Source: Prorocentrum cordatum (lineage: Eukaryota; Sar; Dinophyceae; Prorocentrales; Prorocentraceae). Taken from it: DNA of 20,000 nucleotides. The stretch spans positions 560,227 through 580,226 of the forward strand of contig CAUYUJ010003381.1 in NCBI GenBank assembly GCA_963575745.1. The letters run 5' to 3'. Below, one piece after another: positions 6,856-15,075 of the stretch. Under the pieces are notes generated by a model. That model did no database searches, was not told where the DNA came from, and saw only the letters and a list, made by a program, of their open reading frames with translations. The position numbers and the translations under genes were made by a program. Position 1 is the first letter of the stretch. The number at the start of each line of letters is the position of its first letter.

Positions 6856-7097
6856 GAAATCATTCCCGACTTGCGTCGGGCCCTGGAGCCCTCGTGGATG
6901 GACGTTGTTCGAAGACTGCCGCAGAGGGATTGGGTCGGGCATGTCTTTTTACAGGAGGAAAATTTTAAAATCTATCCGCAAGGGCTTCGCCCCATGCCGC
7001 CGGCCCCCTGTCTCGGATAATTGGAGATGCCAGAGCTAAATCATGAGGTCTGGGTGCCGCCGTGAAGCAGTGTCGGGACTTGTTTGTTTTTTCGACG
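6856..7097. other. Unassigned sequence before the 73-bp array
   Basis: Contains GGCATGTCTTTTTACAGGAGG near 6939, resembling GGCGTGTCTTTCTACAAGAGG near 10108, so another minor repeat relationship exists. No gene recognised. Confidence 0.4.
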
Positions 7098-7640
7098 CTG
7101 ACCCCACGGATCTGCGTGAGGGGTGCCACCGAATTTCAGAAATGTGGCAAATTCCTATGTCTTCTGACCCTGACCCCGCCGATTTGCGTGAGGGTGGCCA
7201 TCGAATGTCAGAGATGTGGCAAATCCCATGTGTTTTTAGACCCTGACCCTGCCGATCTGCGTGAGGGGTGCCACCGAATGTCAAACATGTAGCACATCCG
7301 CTCTGTTTTTTGTCCCTGACCCCGCCGATCTGCGTGAGGGGTGCCAGCGAATTTCAAACATATAACAAATCCTGAGTGCTTTTGGACCCTGACCCCGCCG
7401 ATCTGCGTGAGGGGTGCCACATAATTACAAACATTTAGCACATCCGCTGTGTTTTTGGACCCTGACCCCGCCAATCTGCGTGAGGGGTGCTAGCAAATTC
7501 TACACATGTGGCAAATCCCATGTGTTTTTGGACCCTGACCCCGCCGATCTGCGTCAGGGGTGCCACCGAATTTTAGAAATTTGGCAAATCCTTTGTGTTT
7601 TTGGACCCTGACCCCGCCGATGTGCGTGAGGGGTGTTAAT
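7098..7640 (+). repeat. 73-bp tandem array, seven units plus a partial eighth
   Basis: Units begin CTGACCCC at 7098, 7170, 7243, 7316, 7389, 7462, 7535 and 7608: the first spacing is 72 and all others are exactly 73. Each has GCCGATCTGCGTGAGGGGTG in its first half. The second half varies and often contains ACATG..CATGT able to form a small hairpin. The eighth unit breaks off after GTGAGGGGTG. As 73 is not divisible by 3, successive units are read in different frames, which argues against a protein repeat. The first half is far better conserved than the second half. No spacers of constant length separate identical repeats, so it is not a CRISPR array. Confidence 0.95.
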
Positions 7641-7913
7641 TTTTACCCACCCCAACAATTCAGAGCACACGCTCAGGGCGTGCTAAACCTGCCCGTTTTG
7701 GCCTCCCCCCTTCGCGCGGTCCATCAACAGGGAGCAGTACGCGGCAAGAAACAGAACTGTAACAGTGGAAACCGGAAGCTGCAACTGGTGCAGGAAACTG
7801 CGAACTAGAGCTTGGTGGCCCCACAAGGGGGCCGGCGGATTGCACAAAAGAGGTGGCAGTTGTTCAGCAGTGCTTTGACTATTCTTTAATCTTGTTGCGT
7901 ATGGTGCATGTTT
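7641..7913. other. Unassigned sequence
   Basis: No repeat family or gene recognised. It contains two GGAAAC(C/T)G words near 7767-7802. Confidence 0.4.
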
Positions 7914-7952
7914 CGTCCGAAGTCCGCCAGCAGGGGGCCATGCCCGACTTAA
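7914..7952 (+). repeat. Dispersed repeat 'TCCGCCTGTAGG', copy 2
   Basis: GTCCGAAGTCCGCC, CAGGGGGCCATGCCCGACTTAA corresponds to 2271-2305 and 10217-10252. Confidence 0.65.
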
Positions 7953-8053
7953 GGCTCGAACGCCGCCGCAGGAGGATTGGGTCCAAGCCAGGGGTCGGGC
8001 CGCGAGTGCTCGCGGTGTCGCAGCATTCGGGGGAGGACAGAACCCCCAATAGT

Positions 8054-8158
8054 GACACGTCGATTAGTGAATTGTCCGTTTTCGGTTTTCGAGAGGGCGC
8101 TGAGGGCGTTATTTTCCAGGGTTGCGTCTGCCAGGTTTGGGCCCACGGGCGTTTTCAC
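8054..8158 (+). repeat. Dispersed repeat 'GACACGTCGATTAGT', copy 2
   Basis: Related to 6769-6855. The two copies differ mainly by an internal segment near 8088-8110 (GAGAGGGCGCTGAGGGCG), itself a short duplication. Confidence 0.8.
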
Positions 8159-8299
8159 TAAACCACGTTTTACTAAAGGGAGGTCTGTCCATCCCCGAAG
8201 CATGTTGGACCGCGGCGTCGGAGGCCCGGGCTCGATCGGAACGGTGCTGTTCTTGCGGCGTTGGGGACCGGCGTCGCTTCGCTCTCGCTTGGCAGCAGA

Positions 8300-8450
8300 G
8301 GGCAGCGCGAGGGAAAGCGAAAGCAAAACGAATGGACGAAGACAGCGCGAGGGAAAACGACAGCGCGACGAAGACAGCGCGACGAGGGAAAACGAAGACA
8401 GAAGACGAAGACGGCGCGAGGGAAAAAACGAAGACAGAACGGAAGCGGAA
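8300..8450 (+). repeat. Purine-rich minisatellite
   Basis: Degenerate units built from CAGCGCGAGGGAAAACGA and CGACGAAGACAG, repeated about five times without constant period. Readings across it are Lys/Arg/Glu-rich and shift frame, so no gene is inferred. Confidence 0.75.
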
Positions 8451-8490
8451 GACACACCGTGTAGGTCGAGCCCTGGCCGGAGGTCACATC

Positions 8491-8660
8491 GGGAGGGGAG
8501 AACACACAACACACGGACACAAGGGATCGTCGACCCCCATTGAAAGATTGGAAAATGTGGGAAGTGAGGGGGAAGACGAACATCAATAATAATAATAATA
8601 TATATATATATATATATATGTTTTCTTTGTGGGACAATTGACAAACATCATGGGAATCGT
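8491..8660 (+). mobile_element. GT-ended dispersed repeat, copy 6, split by an AT microsatellite
   Basis: GAGGGGAGAACACAC..GGACACAA, GATCGTCGACCCCC, GGAAAATGTGGGAAGTG and GGGGGAAGACGAA match the left two-thirds of the family (copies at 13855, 15688, 16033, 16911 and 17873). After an AAT/AT expansion the right part resumes with TGGGAATCGTGTGTACTTTGTGTG at about 8650 and then passes into the large GT tract. Confidence 0.75.
8585..8619. repeat. (AAT)n(AT)n microsatellite
   Basis: AAT repeats followed by AT repeats, lying inside copy 6 of the GT-ended repeat where the other copies have an A-rich AAAATAT segment. Confidence 0.95.
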
Positions 8661-8886
8661 GTGTACTTTGTGTGCGTGTGCGTGTGCGTGTGCGTGTGCG
8701 TGTGTGTGTGTGTGTTTGTGTGTTTGTGTGTGTTTGTGTGTGTGTGTTTGTGTGTTGTGTGTGTTGTGTGTGTTGTGTGTGGTGTGTGTGTATGTGTATG
8801 TGTTGTGTGTTGTGTGTGTTGTGTGTGAGTGAGCGAGTGAGTGAGTGAGTGAGTGAGTGAGTCTGTGTGTGTGGTGTGTGTGCGTG

Positions 8887-8932
<46 letters not shown>

Positions 8933-8972
8933 TGTGTGAATGTGTGTGTGAATGTGTGTGAATGTGTGTGTG
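8659..8972 (+). repeat. Compound (GT)n microsatellite
   Basis: About 310 bp of GT with GTGC, TTGTG and GTGA variants, including a (GAGT)n block at about 8827-8861. It begins exactly where the other family copies carry GTGTGTATTTATTTGTGTGTGT. Confidence 0.97.
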
Positions 8973-9049
8973 GCGTCGGGGGCGGGCAGCGCGCGGGTCC
9001 TCACACCCCGGGCCTGCCGCAGGGGCGCCGCCTGCGCTGCTGCCGCGTC

Positions 9050-9109
9050 CTTGGCATCGCTCGGACGTGTGCGCGCCTCTTCCTCGGCGAGGGGCTTGTC
9101 GGATTGCGA
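9050..9109 (+). repeat. Dispersed repeat 'GCATCGCTCGGACG', copy 1
   Basis: CTTGGCATCGCTCGGACGTG is followed by TCTTCCT.GGCGAGG and a weaker match to 13843. Copy 2 is at 13781-13843, where it forms the left flank of GT-ended repeat copy 1. The first 23 bases are identical in both. Confidence 0.8.
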
Positions 9110-9141
9110 CTAGAGGGGGGCGAAATAATGACGTAAACATG

Positions 9142-9285
9142 AAAACCTCGGAGGTCCGCGCGGATTTTTCGGATCCGCGCTGAGCCCCCTGGCGGCGCCT
9201 CCGGCGCCGCCCCTGGCGCGCTCCGCGCGCCAGGCAGAGGGGTCCAGCGCGGATCCAAGAAATCCGCGCGGACCTCCGAGGTTTT
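9142..9285. mobile_element. Foldback element family 2, copy B
   Basis: AAAACCTCGGAGGTCCGCGC at the left pairs perfectly with the right end, and the pairing continues through GGATTTCTTGGATCCGCGCT with few mismatches and on to CCCCTGGCG. The loop is GC-rich. ATG lies on both sides (9139-9141 and 9286-9288), a possible 3-bp target duplication. The inner arm is shared with copy A at 4458-4585, the outer arm is not. Confidence 0.8.
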
Positions 9286-9288
9286 ATG

Positions 9289-9950
9289 TCTATGTCATTC
9301 TATGTTTTGCTAGAAGCGCTGAGCACACGGCATCGACACATGCACGGGCACTGGACGTCCGAGTGAGCCGATCGGCGCGGGCTCCTCGCCCCCTCCCCCC
9401 CCTCCCCCCCCTCCCTCCTGGAGTGGATCTTGGCTGTTTTAGGCGCCTGTTTCAAGCGAGTGGAGTCTCAACCATGGGACGCACTGCTGCAAACAATCGC
9501 ACTAAGCGGAGGTCCGGAACCAGAGCTCCCGAGCTCCCCCCCCCCCTGCCGCCCAATGTCGAAACGCCGAACAAGAAAACGTTCACCGAGCGATGGCGAG
9601 CGTCGGGACCGCCAAGTTGGCTCACAGCGCTGGCTCCCCCTTTGCTGCAGGGTCTGAGTTACGATGCCGCGCCCTGCGCAGCAGAGGGCTTTGGGAGGGA
9701 GTGCGAGGGTACGGGCGTGGAGGAAGGAGGGAAGGAAAAGCCAGGAAAGCGGTGGGAGGGGTGCGAGGAGGAGAGGGAGCGGGGAGCAATATCGCGACAG
9801 AGACCTGCACGTGCACGTGTGTGAACGATTTCAGACTCGTTTCGACCACCTCCGATGCAGCCTGAGGAACAGATCTTTCCTCCTGCGCTCACCCCTTTCC
9901 TCCTTCCCATCCTACCCCGCCCGGATCGGTCGGTCGTCCGAAGAGGTCGC
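9289..9950. other. Unassigned, with C-rich and purine-rich patches
   Basis: C-runs at about 9391-9418 and 9537-9547, and a purine-rich stretch at about 9697-9788. Open frames cover it, but none has a recognisable domain, and codon use offers no support. Confidence 0.45.
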
Positions 9951-9984
9951 CGATGTTCTTGGACGTTTCTGATCGTTTCCCGAG

Positions 9985-10088
9985 GCCAGAAACCTCCAGA
10001 GGCATCCAGAGACCTCTGGAGACCTCCTGGAACCGTGTCTTCCTCGAACTCCTCCCTCACCTCGTCCGTCTCTCACCTCGTCCGTCTC
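9985..10088 (+). repeat. CCAGAG hairpins and a 16-bp exact tandem duplication
   Basis: CCTCCAGAGG, CCAGAGACCTCTGG and GGAGACCTCC form overlapping self-complementary stretches at about 9998-10030. TCACCTCGTCCGTCTC is exactly doubled at 10057-10072 and 10073-10088. Confidence 0.7.
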
Positions 10089-10216
10089 CTCGCTCTCCTC
10101 TTAACTCGGGCGTGTCTTTCTACAAGAGGAATATTCAGAAATAGTGAACATAGTGTGGGGGCGAATGTTTGGATTTGTTTGCTATTTTTGAACAGTTTTG
10201 GGGTATGTTTCTTTGT

Positions 10217-10252
10217 CGTCCGAGATCCGCCTGTAGGCGGACATCGACCTAA
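10217..10252 (+). repeat. Dispersed repeat 'TCCGCCTGTAGG', copy 3
   Basis: GTCCGAGATCCGCCTGTAGG then CGGACATCGACCTAA, matching 2271-2305 and 7914-7952. In this copy TCCGCCT and AGGCGGA form a perfect 7-bp stem (10226-10241). Confidence 0.7.
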
Positions 10253-10383
10253 CTCTCCTCGTCCCCCATCACCCTCCCCCTTTGTTCCCCTTTTCCTCAT
10301 CGTCTCATTTTCCTGCCATACAGTTCCAGCACGCCAGCGGAGTGACACCAGCCGCCCCCGAGCAAGACTGAGATTGCAAGGGG

Positions 10384-10498
10384 GCGACGACGACGACGAC
10401 GACGACGACGGCGACGCCGACGCCGACGACAAGGGCGACAACGACAAGGGCGATGAGGATGACGAGGACAACGACGACGACGACGACAAACACGGCAA
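10384..10498 (+). repeat. (GAC)n microsatellite
   Basis: GAC repeats with GGC, GCC, AAG and GAT interruptions. One plus frame gives an Asp-rich run inside a 390-codon open frame (9855-11027); that frame also runs through dispersed repeat copy B, so I do not call it a gene. Confidence 0.95.
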
Positions 10499-10849
10499 GA
10501 ACGAAGAGGAGGAGCGGGGTGTGCCAGTGAGCCTGGGGGCCTCCAAGCGAACCTGGAGCCCCGGGGCGACCTTCATGCATACCAAGGGCGTTCTGTTGTT
10601 CCGGGAGAGGGGCGAGCTGGAGAAGGAGCAGGATGGGACGAGAAGCGGCAGGTGGAGCCAGCGGGCAAGAGTGGAGCGGCCCAGACAGCGACGTCCATCA
10701 CGACTGCAGTCCTACGCCGGCCGTCACCGCCCACGACTCAGACTGGGCCCAGCGAGAGACAGAACGCGCAGCGGTAGCAGCAGGGAACAGTTCAGCAGTG
10801 CGGAGGTCAGGGGCAACGTCAGGGGGGGATGGGTTCGGGAGGGGGCGCA
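10499..10849. other. Unassigned GC-rich sequence
   Basis: No repeat family or gene recognised. Confidence 0.4.
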
Positions 10850-10985
10850 TAGATGCAGCATCGCCCATGGATCGCCGAGAGGGGGCCCGACGGCCCCCCC
10901 CCCGCCCAGGAACGTGCGGGTTCGCGATCGACGGCCTGTCGCCGACCAGAGGGCGATGTGTCGCCGATGCCAGCCTGATGCTTGC
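10850..10985 (+). repeat. Dispersed repeat 'GAACGTGCGG', copy B
   Basis: ATCGCCGAGAGGGGGCCCGA, CCCGCCCAGGAACGTGCGG, GACGGCCTGTCGCCGA and GTGTCGCCGATGCCAG in the family order. GGGCCCGACGGCCC can form a small hairpin. Copy C follows about 370 bp downstream of its end. Confidence 0.85.
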
Positions 10986-11355
10986 CACCTGAGGCCGGTC
11001 CCCTCCTGCAGGCCTCGGGGCAAGTAGCGAACACTTATGCCACATTCATCGGTCAAAGCCTCTCTCCCCCCAATGTGCAAAGTTGTCGGTGGGTCTGGTA
11101 AGTTGCTCTTCGACAGCAGTCTTCTCCGCTGGTGCCAACTTCGAATTCGGGGGAAAGGGGGAGTGTCCATGACTTGTTTCCCTCTACCGTATGATTCCTC
11201 CTCGACGCTCACCTGGGGAAGTTCGCCCGCCCAGGGCCTCAGGGTTTCCGGCTGCGCGGCGTCGCAGATCGCCTCTTTAAGGAGGTCCAGACTTCAAGGC
11301 CCCAAGGAGGCCTCTCACTAGGGGCAGCGATAGGGGGGGATAGGCATAGGGGGGG
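10986..11355. other. Unassigned sequence between dispersed repeat copies B and C
   Basis: No gene or hairpin of note. A GATAGGGGGGGATAGG word pair lies just before copy C. Confidence 0.4.
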
Positions 11356-11492
11356 GGGACGCATCGACCCCCAATCGCCAAACGATCGCCGAAAGGGGTC
11401 TGATGGCCCCACCTCGCCGAGGAACGTGCGGATTTGCTGACGGGGACCTGTCGCCGATCCAGTGGCGCTGCATCGCCGGATTCCAGGTCGAG
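11356..11492 (+). repeat. Dispersed repeat 'GAACGTGCGG', copy C
   Basis: ACGCATCGACCCCCAATCGCC, GATCGCCGA, CTCGCCGAGGAACGTGCGG, GACCTGTCGCCGATCCAG and ATTCCAGGTCGAGG. It is followed after about 30 bp by a copy of the 'GCGTCCTTACC' repeat, and copy D at 16.3 kb is also followed downstream by that second repeat. Confidence 0.85.
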
Positions 11493-11520
11493 GTTTCCCC
11501 CCCTGAGGCAGTCCCACCAT

Positions 11521-11705
11521 GCAGTCGACCCGCATAATCAGGATGGACGTCCTTCCCAGGTGTGCCCGGTCCATCCTGGGCCACCTCGGTCCATCCTGGG
11601 CCACTCTCGTTGGCCGCGCTGCGCTCGAGAAGCTTCGAGATGGCCGTCCAAGGCCGCTGCATCCTCATCGCGCATCCTTCTGATACAGGCTGGCTGTATC
11701 GCTGC
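11521..11705 (+). repeat. Dispersed repeat 'GCGTCCTTACC', copy 2
   Basis: CAGTC.ACCCGCAT, CCTTCCCAGG, CCATCCTGG, GGCCACTCTCG, CTCGA.AAGC, ATGGCC and CGCGCATCCTT in the same order as 16704-16900. GGTCCATCCTGGGCCAC is exactly tandemly repeated inside (about 11568-11605). Confidence 0.8.
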
Positions 11706-11908
11706 CCCACCCCCTTTTGTTAATTCAAGCTGTGCGCGGCCCGCTTAGCTTCGACCGGAAGAGGTGCGCTCTCGACCCGCGAGTCAAAAAAATTGTATCG
11801 TTGCCCCTCCTCGAAGGAGGCAGGGGCAGCTCGGCCGCGCGGAGGCGGGAGCCGGGAGGAGCAGCAGCCAAAGGCCTCGGTGTTCCAGGGGAGGGACGGG
11901 GGCCATGG
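11706..11908. other. Unassigned sequence
   Basis: Nothing recognised beyond GC-rich composition. Confidence 0.4.
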
Positions 11909-12080
11909 CAGTGCACACGGGGGTCCGTCAGAGCGCCGGATCTTGGAGGATCCTGCGGGGCCAGGGCTGCACTCACCCCGGCACGGGTGCAGGTTCCTGC
12001 CGGATCCTGCAGACGCCTGCAGGATCCACTGCAAGGCCAGACTGACCCAGGTGTGCATCGACCTGGGTCAGTCCGTCCCC
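11909..12080 (+). repeat. Dispersed repeat with TGCAGGAT-type units, copy 2
   Basis: CGGGGGTCCG, CGGATCTTGGAGGATCCTGC, GGGTGCAGG, GCAGGATCC and GTGCATCGACCTGGGTCAGT.CGTCCCCG, in the same order as 2667-2822. The strict 10-bp phasing of copy 1 is mostly lost here. Confidence 0.8.
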
Positions 12081-12243
12081 GGGGGCCCTTCGAGCGGGGC
12101 CTCGTCGCCCCATCGCCCCGGCGCGAGGCGTGGGCCGCGGGCCCGCGCGCTTCGCGCCACCGCTTCCGCCACGCGCCCACGAGCACGCCGCCGGGCTCGC
12201 CGCCCCGCCGCCGCGCCCGCGCGGCGGAAGCAAGAGGGGCGGA
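12081..12243. other. Unassigned very GC-rich sequence
   Basis: GC-rich with CGCGCC/GCGCGG words and no clear repeat partner or gene. Confidence 0.4.
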
Positions 12244-12293
12244 CGTCATCGTCGCCGTCATCGTCATCGTCATCGTCGTCATTCATGATCATC

Positions 12294-12336
<43 letters not shown>

Positions 12337-12485
12337 GCATCACCACCGTCATCATCACCATCACCATCACCAGCATCATCATCATCATCAGCATCATCAT
12401 CATCACCATCATCATTATCATTATCATCCTCATCATCACCATCATCATGATCATCGTCATCGTCGTCATCATCATCGTCATCATC

Positions 12486-12521
<36 letters not shown>

Positions 12522-12530
12522 GTCGTCATC
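12244..12530 (+). repeat. (ATC)n microsatellite
   Basis: About 290 bp of CAT/ATC repeats with CAC, CGT and CAG interruptions. Frames across it read His, Ile or Ser runs on the plus strand and Met or Asp runs on the minus strand. Confidence 0.97.
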
Positions 12531-12537
12531 GGTATTC

Positions 12538-12647
12538 GCGAAGCGTCCTGGCTTGCCTACAGGCCCACCAAAGAGTGTTCTAATGGCCTTTGGTGGCTTT
12601 CACGAAATGGTCTTAGAGCATGTCTGGCTGAGACCGTCGTTTTTTAG
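12538..12647 (+). repeat. Dispersed repeat 'GTCTTAGAGCATGTCTGG', copy 1
   Basis: GCGAAGCGTCC.GGCT.GCCT at the left, CCCACCAAA.AGTGTTCTAA in the middle, GAATGGTCTTAGAGCATGT-type sequence at the right; copy 2 is at 18189-18298 with high identity. CCACCAAAG (12565-12573) pairs perfectly with CTTTGGTGG (12588-12596). In copy 2 the same stem has one mismatch. Both copies sit directly after a different kind of low-complexity sequence. Confidence 0.85.
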
Positions 12648-12847
12648 ATTCTCGGGTTTGTGTTCTGGTCAACGACGCGAGTCAACGTTGCTGTTGCGTC
12701 TCGACGATCCTGAATCGCGCCAGAACGCTGTTCCTGGGAGTCCAACACAGCAAATCAACATGAATGTTGCGCCCTGACAATCCTAAATCGTGCGAGAACA
12801 CCGTGATTAGGACGCCAACGAGAAGAATCCTTGAAACCCTTGCCAGT

Positions 12848-13172
12848 TTGGAAAGGAGCCGCCCTCCATTCGTGAAGCTCTTGCGAACTGTTAAGACCAA
12901 TGTGCGCGGCGTTAAGGCTAGAGCCACATTCTGAAAGCGACCCGCTCTCCGTCGGTGGAAATATTGCAACCATTTAACCCTTCAGCCCATGCAATGTTTT
13001 AAGACAAATGCGCGCGACGCTACGGCGAGAGCCACATTTTGAAACGGAACTGCCCTACATCCGTGACATTATCGCGAATTTTTGAAACGAATGTGTGCGG
13101 CGCAAAGGCGAGAGCCACATGTTGAAAAGAAACCGCCCTGCATCCGTGAAACTCTTGCAAGTCGTAAGCTTC
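12848..13172 (+). repeat. Decayed 83-bp tandem array, about four units
   Basis: Units end in GAGAGCCACAT or GCTAGAGCCACAT (12929, 13037, 13120) and contain GCCCT.CATCCGTGA, TCTTGCGAA and AATGTGCGCGGCG. The second unit is 108 bp because of an extra segment; the third is 83 bp. The fourth stops at about 13172. Minus-strand readings repeat a phrase like FQHVALAFAPHTFV, but the length differences break the frame. Confidence 0.8.
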
Positions 13173-13344
13173 AGGATCATACATGGAGAGGAAGTCTTTT
13201 GCGAAACACCTGGCCCGACCTACCGACACGTCCCGGGGCGCGACAGGGAAGAGATGTCTACAAGGAGAAAAAAAGGGATGGAGGTGGAGTAAGGGCCATC
13301 CGCTCCGGTCACTTTTGACAGAGAAGTCGTCAGTTCCGAGTTTC
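13173..13344. other. Unassigned sequence
   Basis: No repeat or gene recognised. Confidence 0.4.
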
Positions 13345-13509
13345 GAGGAGGAGGGGCAGCACGGAGGACAGGAGGGCGAGTGGCGGGAGGAGGAGGAGGA
13401 GGAGGAGGAGGAGGAGGAGGAGGGGGAGCAGGAGGGGCAGGAGGGAGAGGGGGGATGGTGGAGGAGGGGGATGATTGCGCGAGGAAGGTGGAGGAGGGGT
13501 GGAGGAGGT
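13345..13509 (+). repeat. (GGA)n microsatellite
   Basis: GGA repeats with GGG and GCA interruptions; purines on the plus strand, opposite to the tracts before 6.6 kb. Confidence 0.95.
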
Positions 13510-13780
13510 CCACTCCTGCCGCTGCCGTCGCGAGCGGGTCCACGTCAGGCCCTGCTCGCCCTCGGTGTCCCCGCCCTCCGCCAACGCCCAGGCAGAGGGA
13601 GGAAGCCAGCTCCCAGCGTGGGGGGATGGTAGGTTCACGCGGCGTTGGCACGCTGGCGACGCCAGCGAAGGCGTTCAAGGCTGAATTCTTGAGCGATCGG
13701 GGCCGCGATCGATTCAAGGCTGAACGGTCGAGTCGGGTCAAAAACCCTTCCGCTCGCCGCCGTGAACCTGGAGGGGGTGG
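13510..13780. other. Unassigned GC-rich sequence
   Basis: Contains the related words TCAAGGCTGAAT and TCAAGGCTGAAC about 40 bp apart (near 13675 and 13715). An open frame crosses from the GGA tract into the repeat at 13781 without a recognisable domain. Confidence 0.4.
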
Positions 13781-13843
13781 CTTGGCATCGCTCGGACGTG
13801 TGCACTTTCTTCCTGGGCGAGGAGCATCTTGGATCATCTTGCG
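13781..13843 (+). repeat. Dispersed repeat 'GCATCGCTCGGACG', copy 2
   Basis: Partner of 9050-9109. Its tail, CTGGGCGAGGAGCATCTTGG followed by ATCATCTTGCGGG, is repeated at 14030-14062 on the other side of GT-ended repeat copy 1. Confidence 0.8.
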
Positions 13844-13854
13844 GGAGAAATCGC

Positions 13855-14027
13855 GAGGGGAAGAAACACACAGGCACAATTCACCGTCGATCCCCAAGAG
13901 AGAATAGGGGACAAGATGGGACGTGGGGGGGATGACGAAAACCCAGAACACAGGGGATATAGTTATGTGTATAGGGAATCCTGGGAGTTGTGGCTATTTA
14001 TTTTTGTGTGTGTACCTGGGTCCCTTG
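13855..14027 (+). mobile_element. GT-ended dispersed repeat, copy 1
   Basis: GAGGGGAAGAAACACACAGG at the left and TATTTATTTTTGTGTGTGT..CTGGG.CCC at the right, with CCGTCGATCCCC, GGGACGTGGGGGGG and AACCCAGAACA between. The CACA-rich left end and GTGT-rich right end are inverted relative to each other. A direct repeat of about 33 bp (13813-13845 and 14030-14062) brackets it. Confidence 0.8.
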
Positions 14028-14095
14028 TTCTGGGCGAGAAGCACCTCGGATCATCTTGCGGGGAAGGAGGAGTGCACGAGACCGAAAAACGCGCA

Positions 14096-14150
14096 GGGGG
14101 GGGGGGGGCGGGGGGCACGCCCGAGCGATGGGGGAGAGGGGGGGGGGGAG
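14096..14150 (+). repeat. G-run cluster
   Basis: Several runs of 5 to 13 G within 55 bp, with G-quadruplex potential on the plus strand. Confidence 0.8.
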
Positions 14151-14600
14151 CGACGGCACCATTGCGGGAGCGACGGGAGGGTCTGCGAGACCAGGCGTCA
14201 GGGAGGGAGGGGCAGCGCCAGCAGCAGCGGCAGTAACATCATCATCATCGTCATCAAGACCATCGTCACCGTCGTCGTCATGAGTAGCAGCCCCTTTTGT
14301 GTCCCCGGTGCCCCCTTGGTATTTAGGTTGTCCTCTCCCTGCGTCTTTCCCCCATGTCCCTCTGCCTGTCTCTCTGCCTGTCTGCCACCATCATCTATGC
14401 CTCCGTTCCTCTTCCCTTCGTCCTCTCACCCAGCCCTCGGAGCCCTGGCCTCATTCGCTTCAACATGGACGCCGCCCCAGTTGCCTCGGCATGGACGACC
14501 TGTGCCATTGCTCCATGACTGTCTCCTTACTCCTGCCTTTGTCTGTACGGCGACTCGGCCGACCCAGCCGCCCAGCCGCGTGGCCCCCAGGGGCGCGCAC
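14151..14600. other. Unassigned sequence
   Basis: A small ATCATCATCGTCATC patch lies near 14237-14280, and CCTCTGCCTGTCTCTCTGCCT is a local duplication near 14360. No gene recognised. Confidence 0.4.
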
Positions 14601-14800
14601 AGAGGAGGGAGGAGGAGACGAGGAAGTGGAGGAGGCGGAGGAGGAGGAAGAGGAGGAGGAGGAGGAGGAGGGGCGAAGGAAGAGGAAGATGAGGAGGAGG
14701 AGGAGGAAGGCGAGGAAGTGGAAGAGGAGGGGGAGGATGAGGAGGAGGAGGAGGATGAGGAGGAGAGGCGAAGGAGCAAGGAGGGAGAATGGAGGAGGCA
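14601..14800 (+). repeat. Interrupted (GGA)n microsatellite
   Basis: GGA repeats with GAA, GAT and GCG interruptions; frames across it are Glu/Arg/Gly-rich. Confidence 0.92.
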
Positions 14801-14940
14801 TGTGTGGGAGGAGGGAAGGGGTGCGCGGCAGAAGCACAGGCCGAGTCGCATAGGAACGAAAAGGAAGGGACCAGGATAATGGGGAGGAAGAGGCCGAAAG
14901 GAAGCGTCGTGGTTGACCCCGACGCCCGCAGCCAGGTCAG

Positions 14941-15075
14941 CGAGGAGGAGGCGGAGGAGGAGGATGGGGAGGAGGCAATCCGATCAGCTTCTTGAGTGCC
15001 TTTGATGACCAGGATGAGGAGGGATTGGGAGGAGGAGTGGGAGGAGGAGGAGGAGTAGGAGGAGGAGGAGGAGGA
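14941..15075 (+). repeat. Two short (GGA)n blocks
   Basis: GGA-rich blocks at 14941-14976 and about 15016-15075, separated by about 40 bp of ordinary sequence. Confidence 0.9.

Noticed and set aside
5985-7039. Open frames of 200 to 296 codons on both strands over the 6.2-6.6 kb CCT tract
   Set aside because: Three frames on opposite strands are equally open, and the products are runs of Leu, Pro, Ser, Arg or Gly.
7098-7640. CRISPR array
   Set aside because: The 73-bp units are head-to-tail with graded divergence, without constant repeats and unique spacers, and the context is eukaryotic.
9855-11027. 390-codon plus frame with an Asp-rich stretch
   Set aside because: It combines a GAC microsatellite with a dispersed repeat copy (10850-10985) and has no domain; other repeat copies are not open in the same frame.
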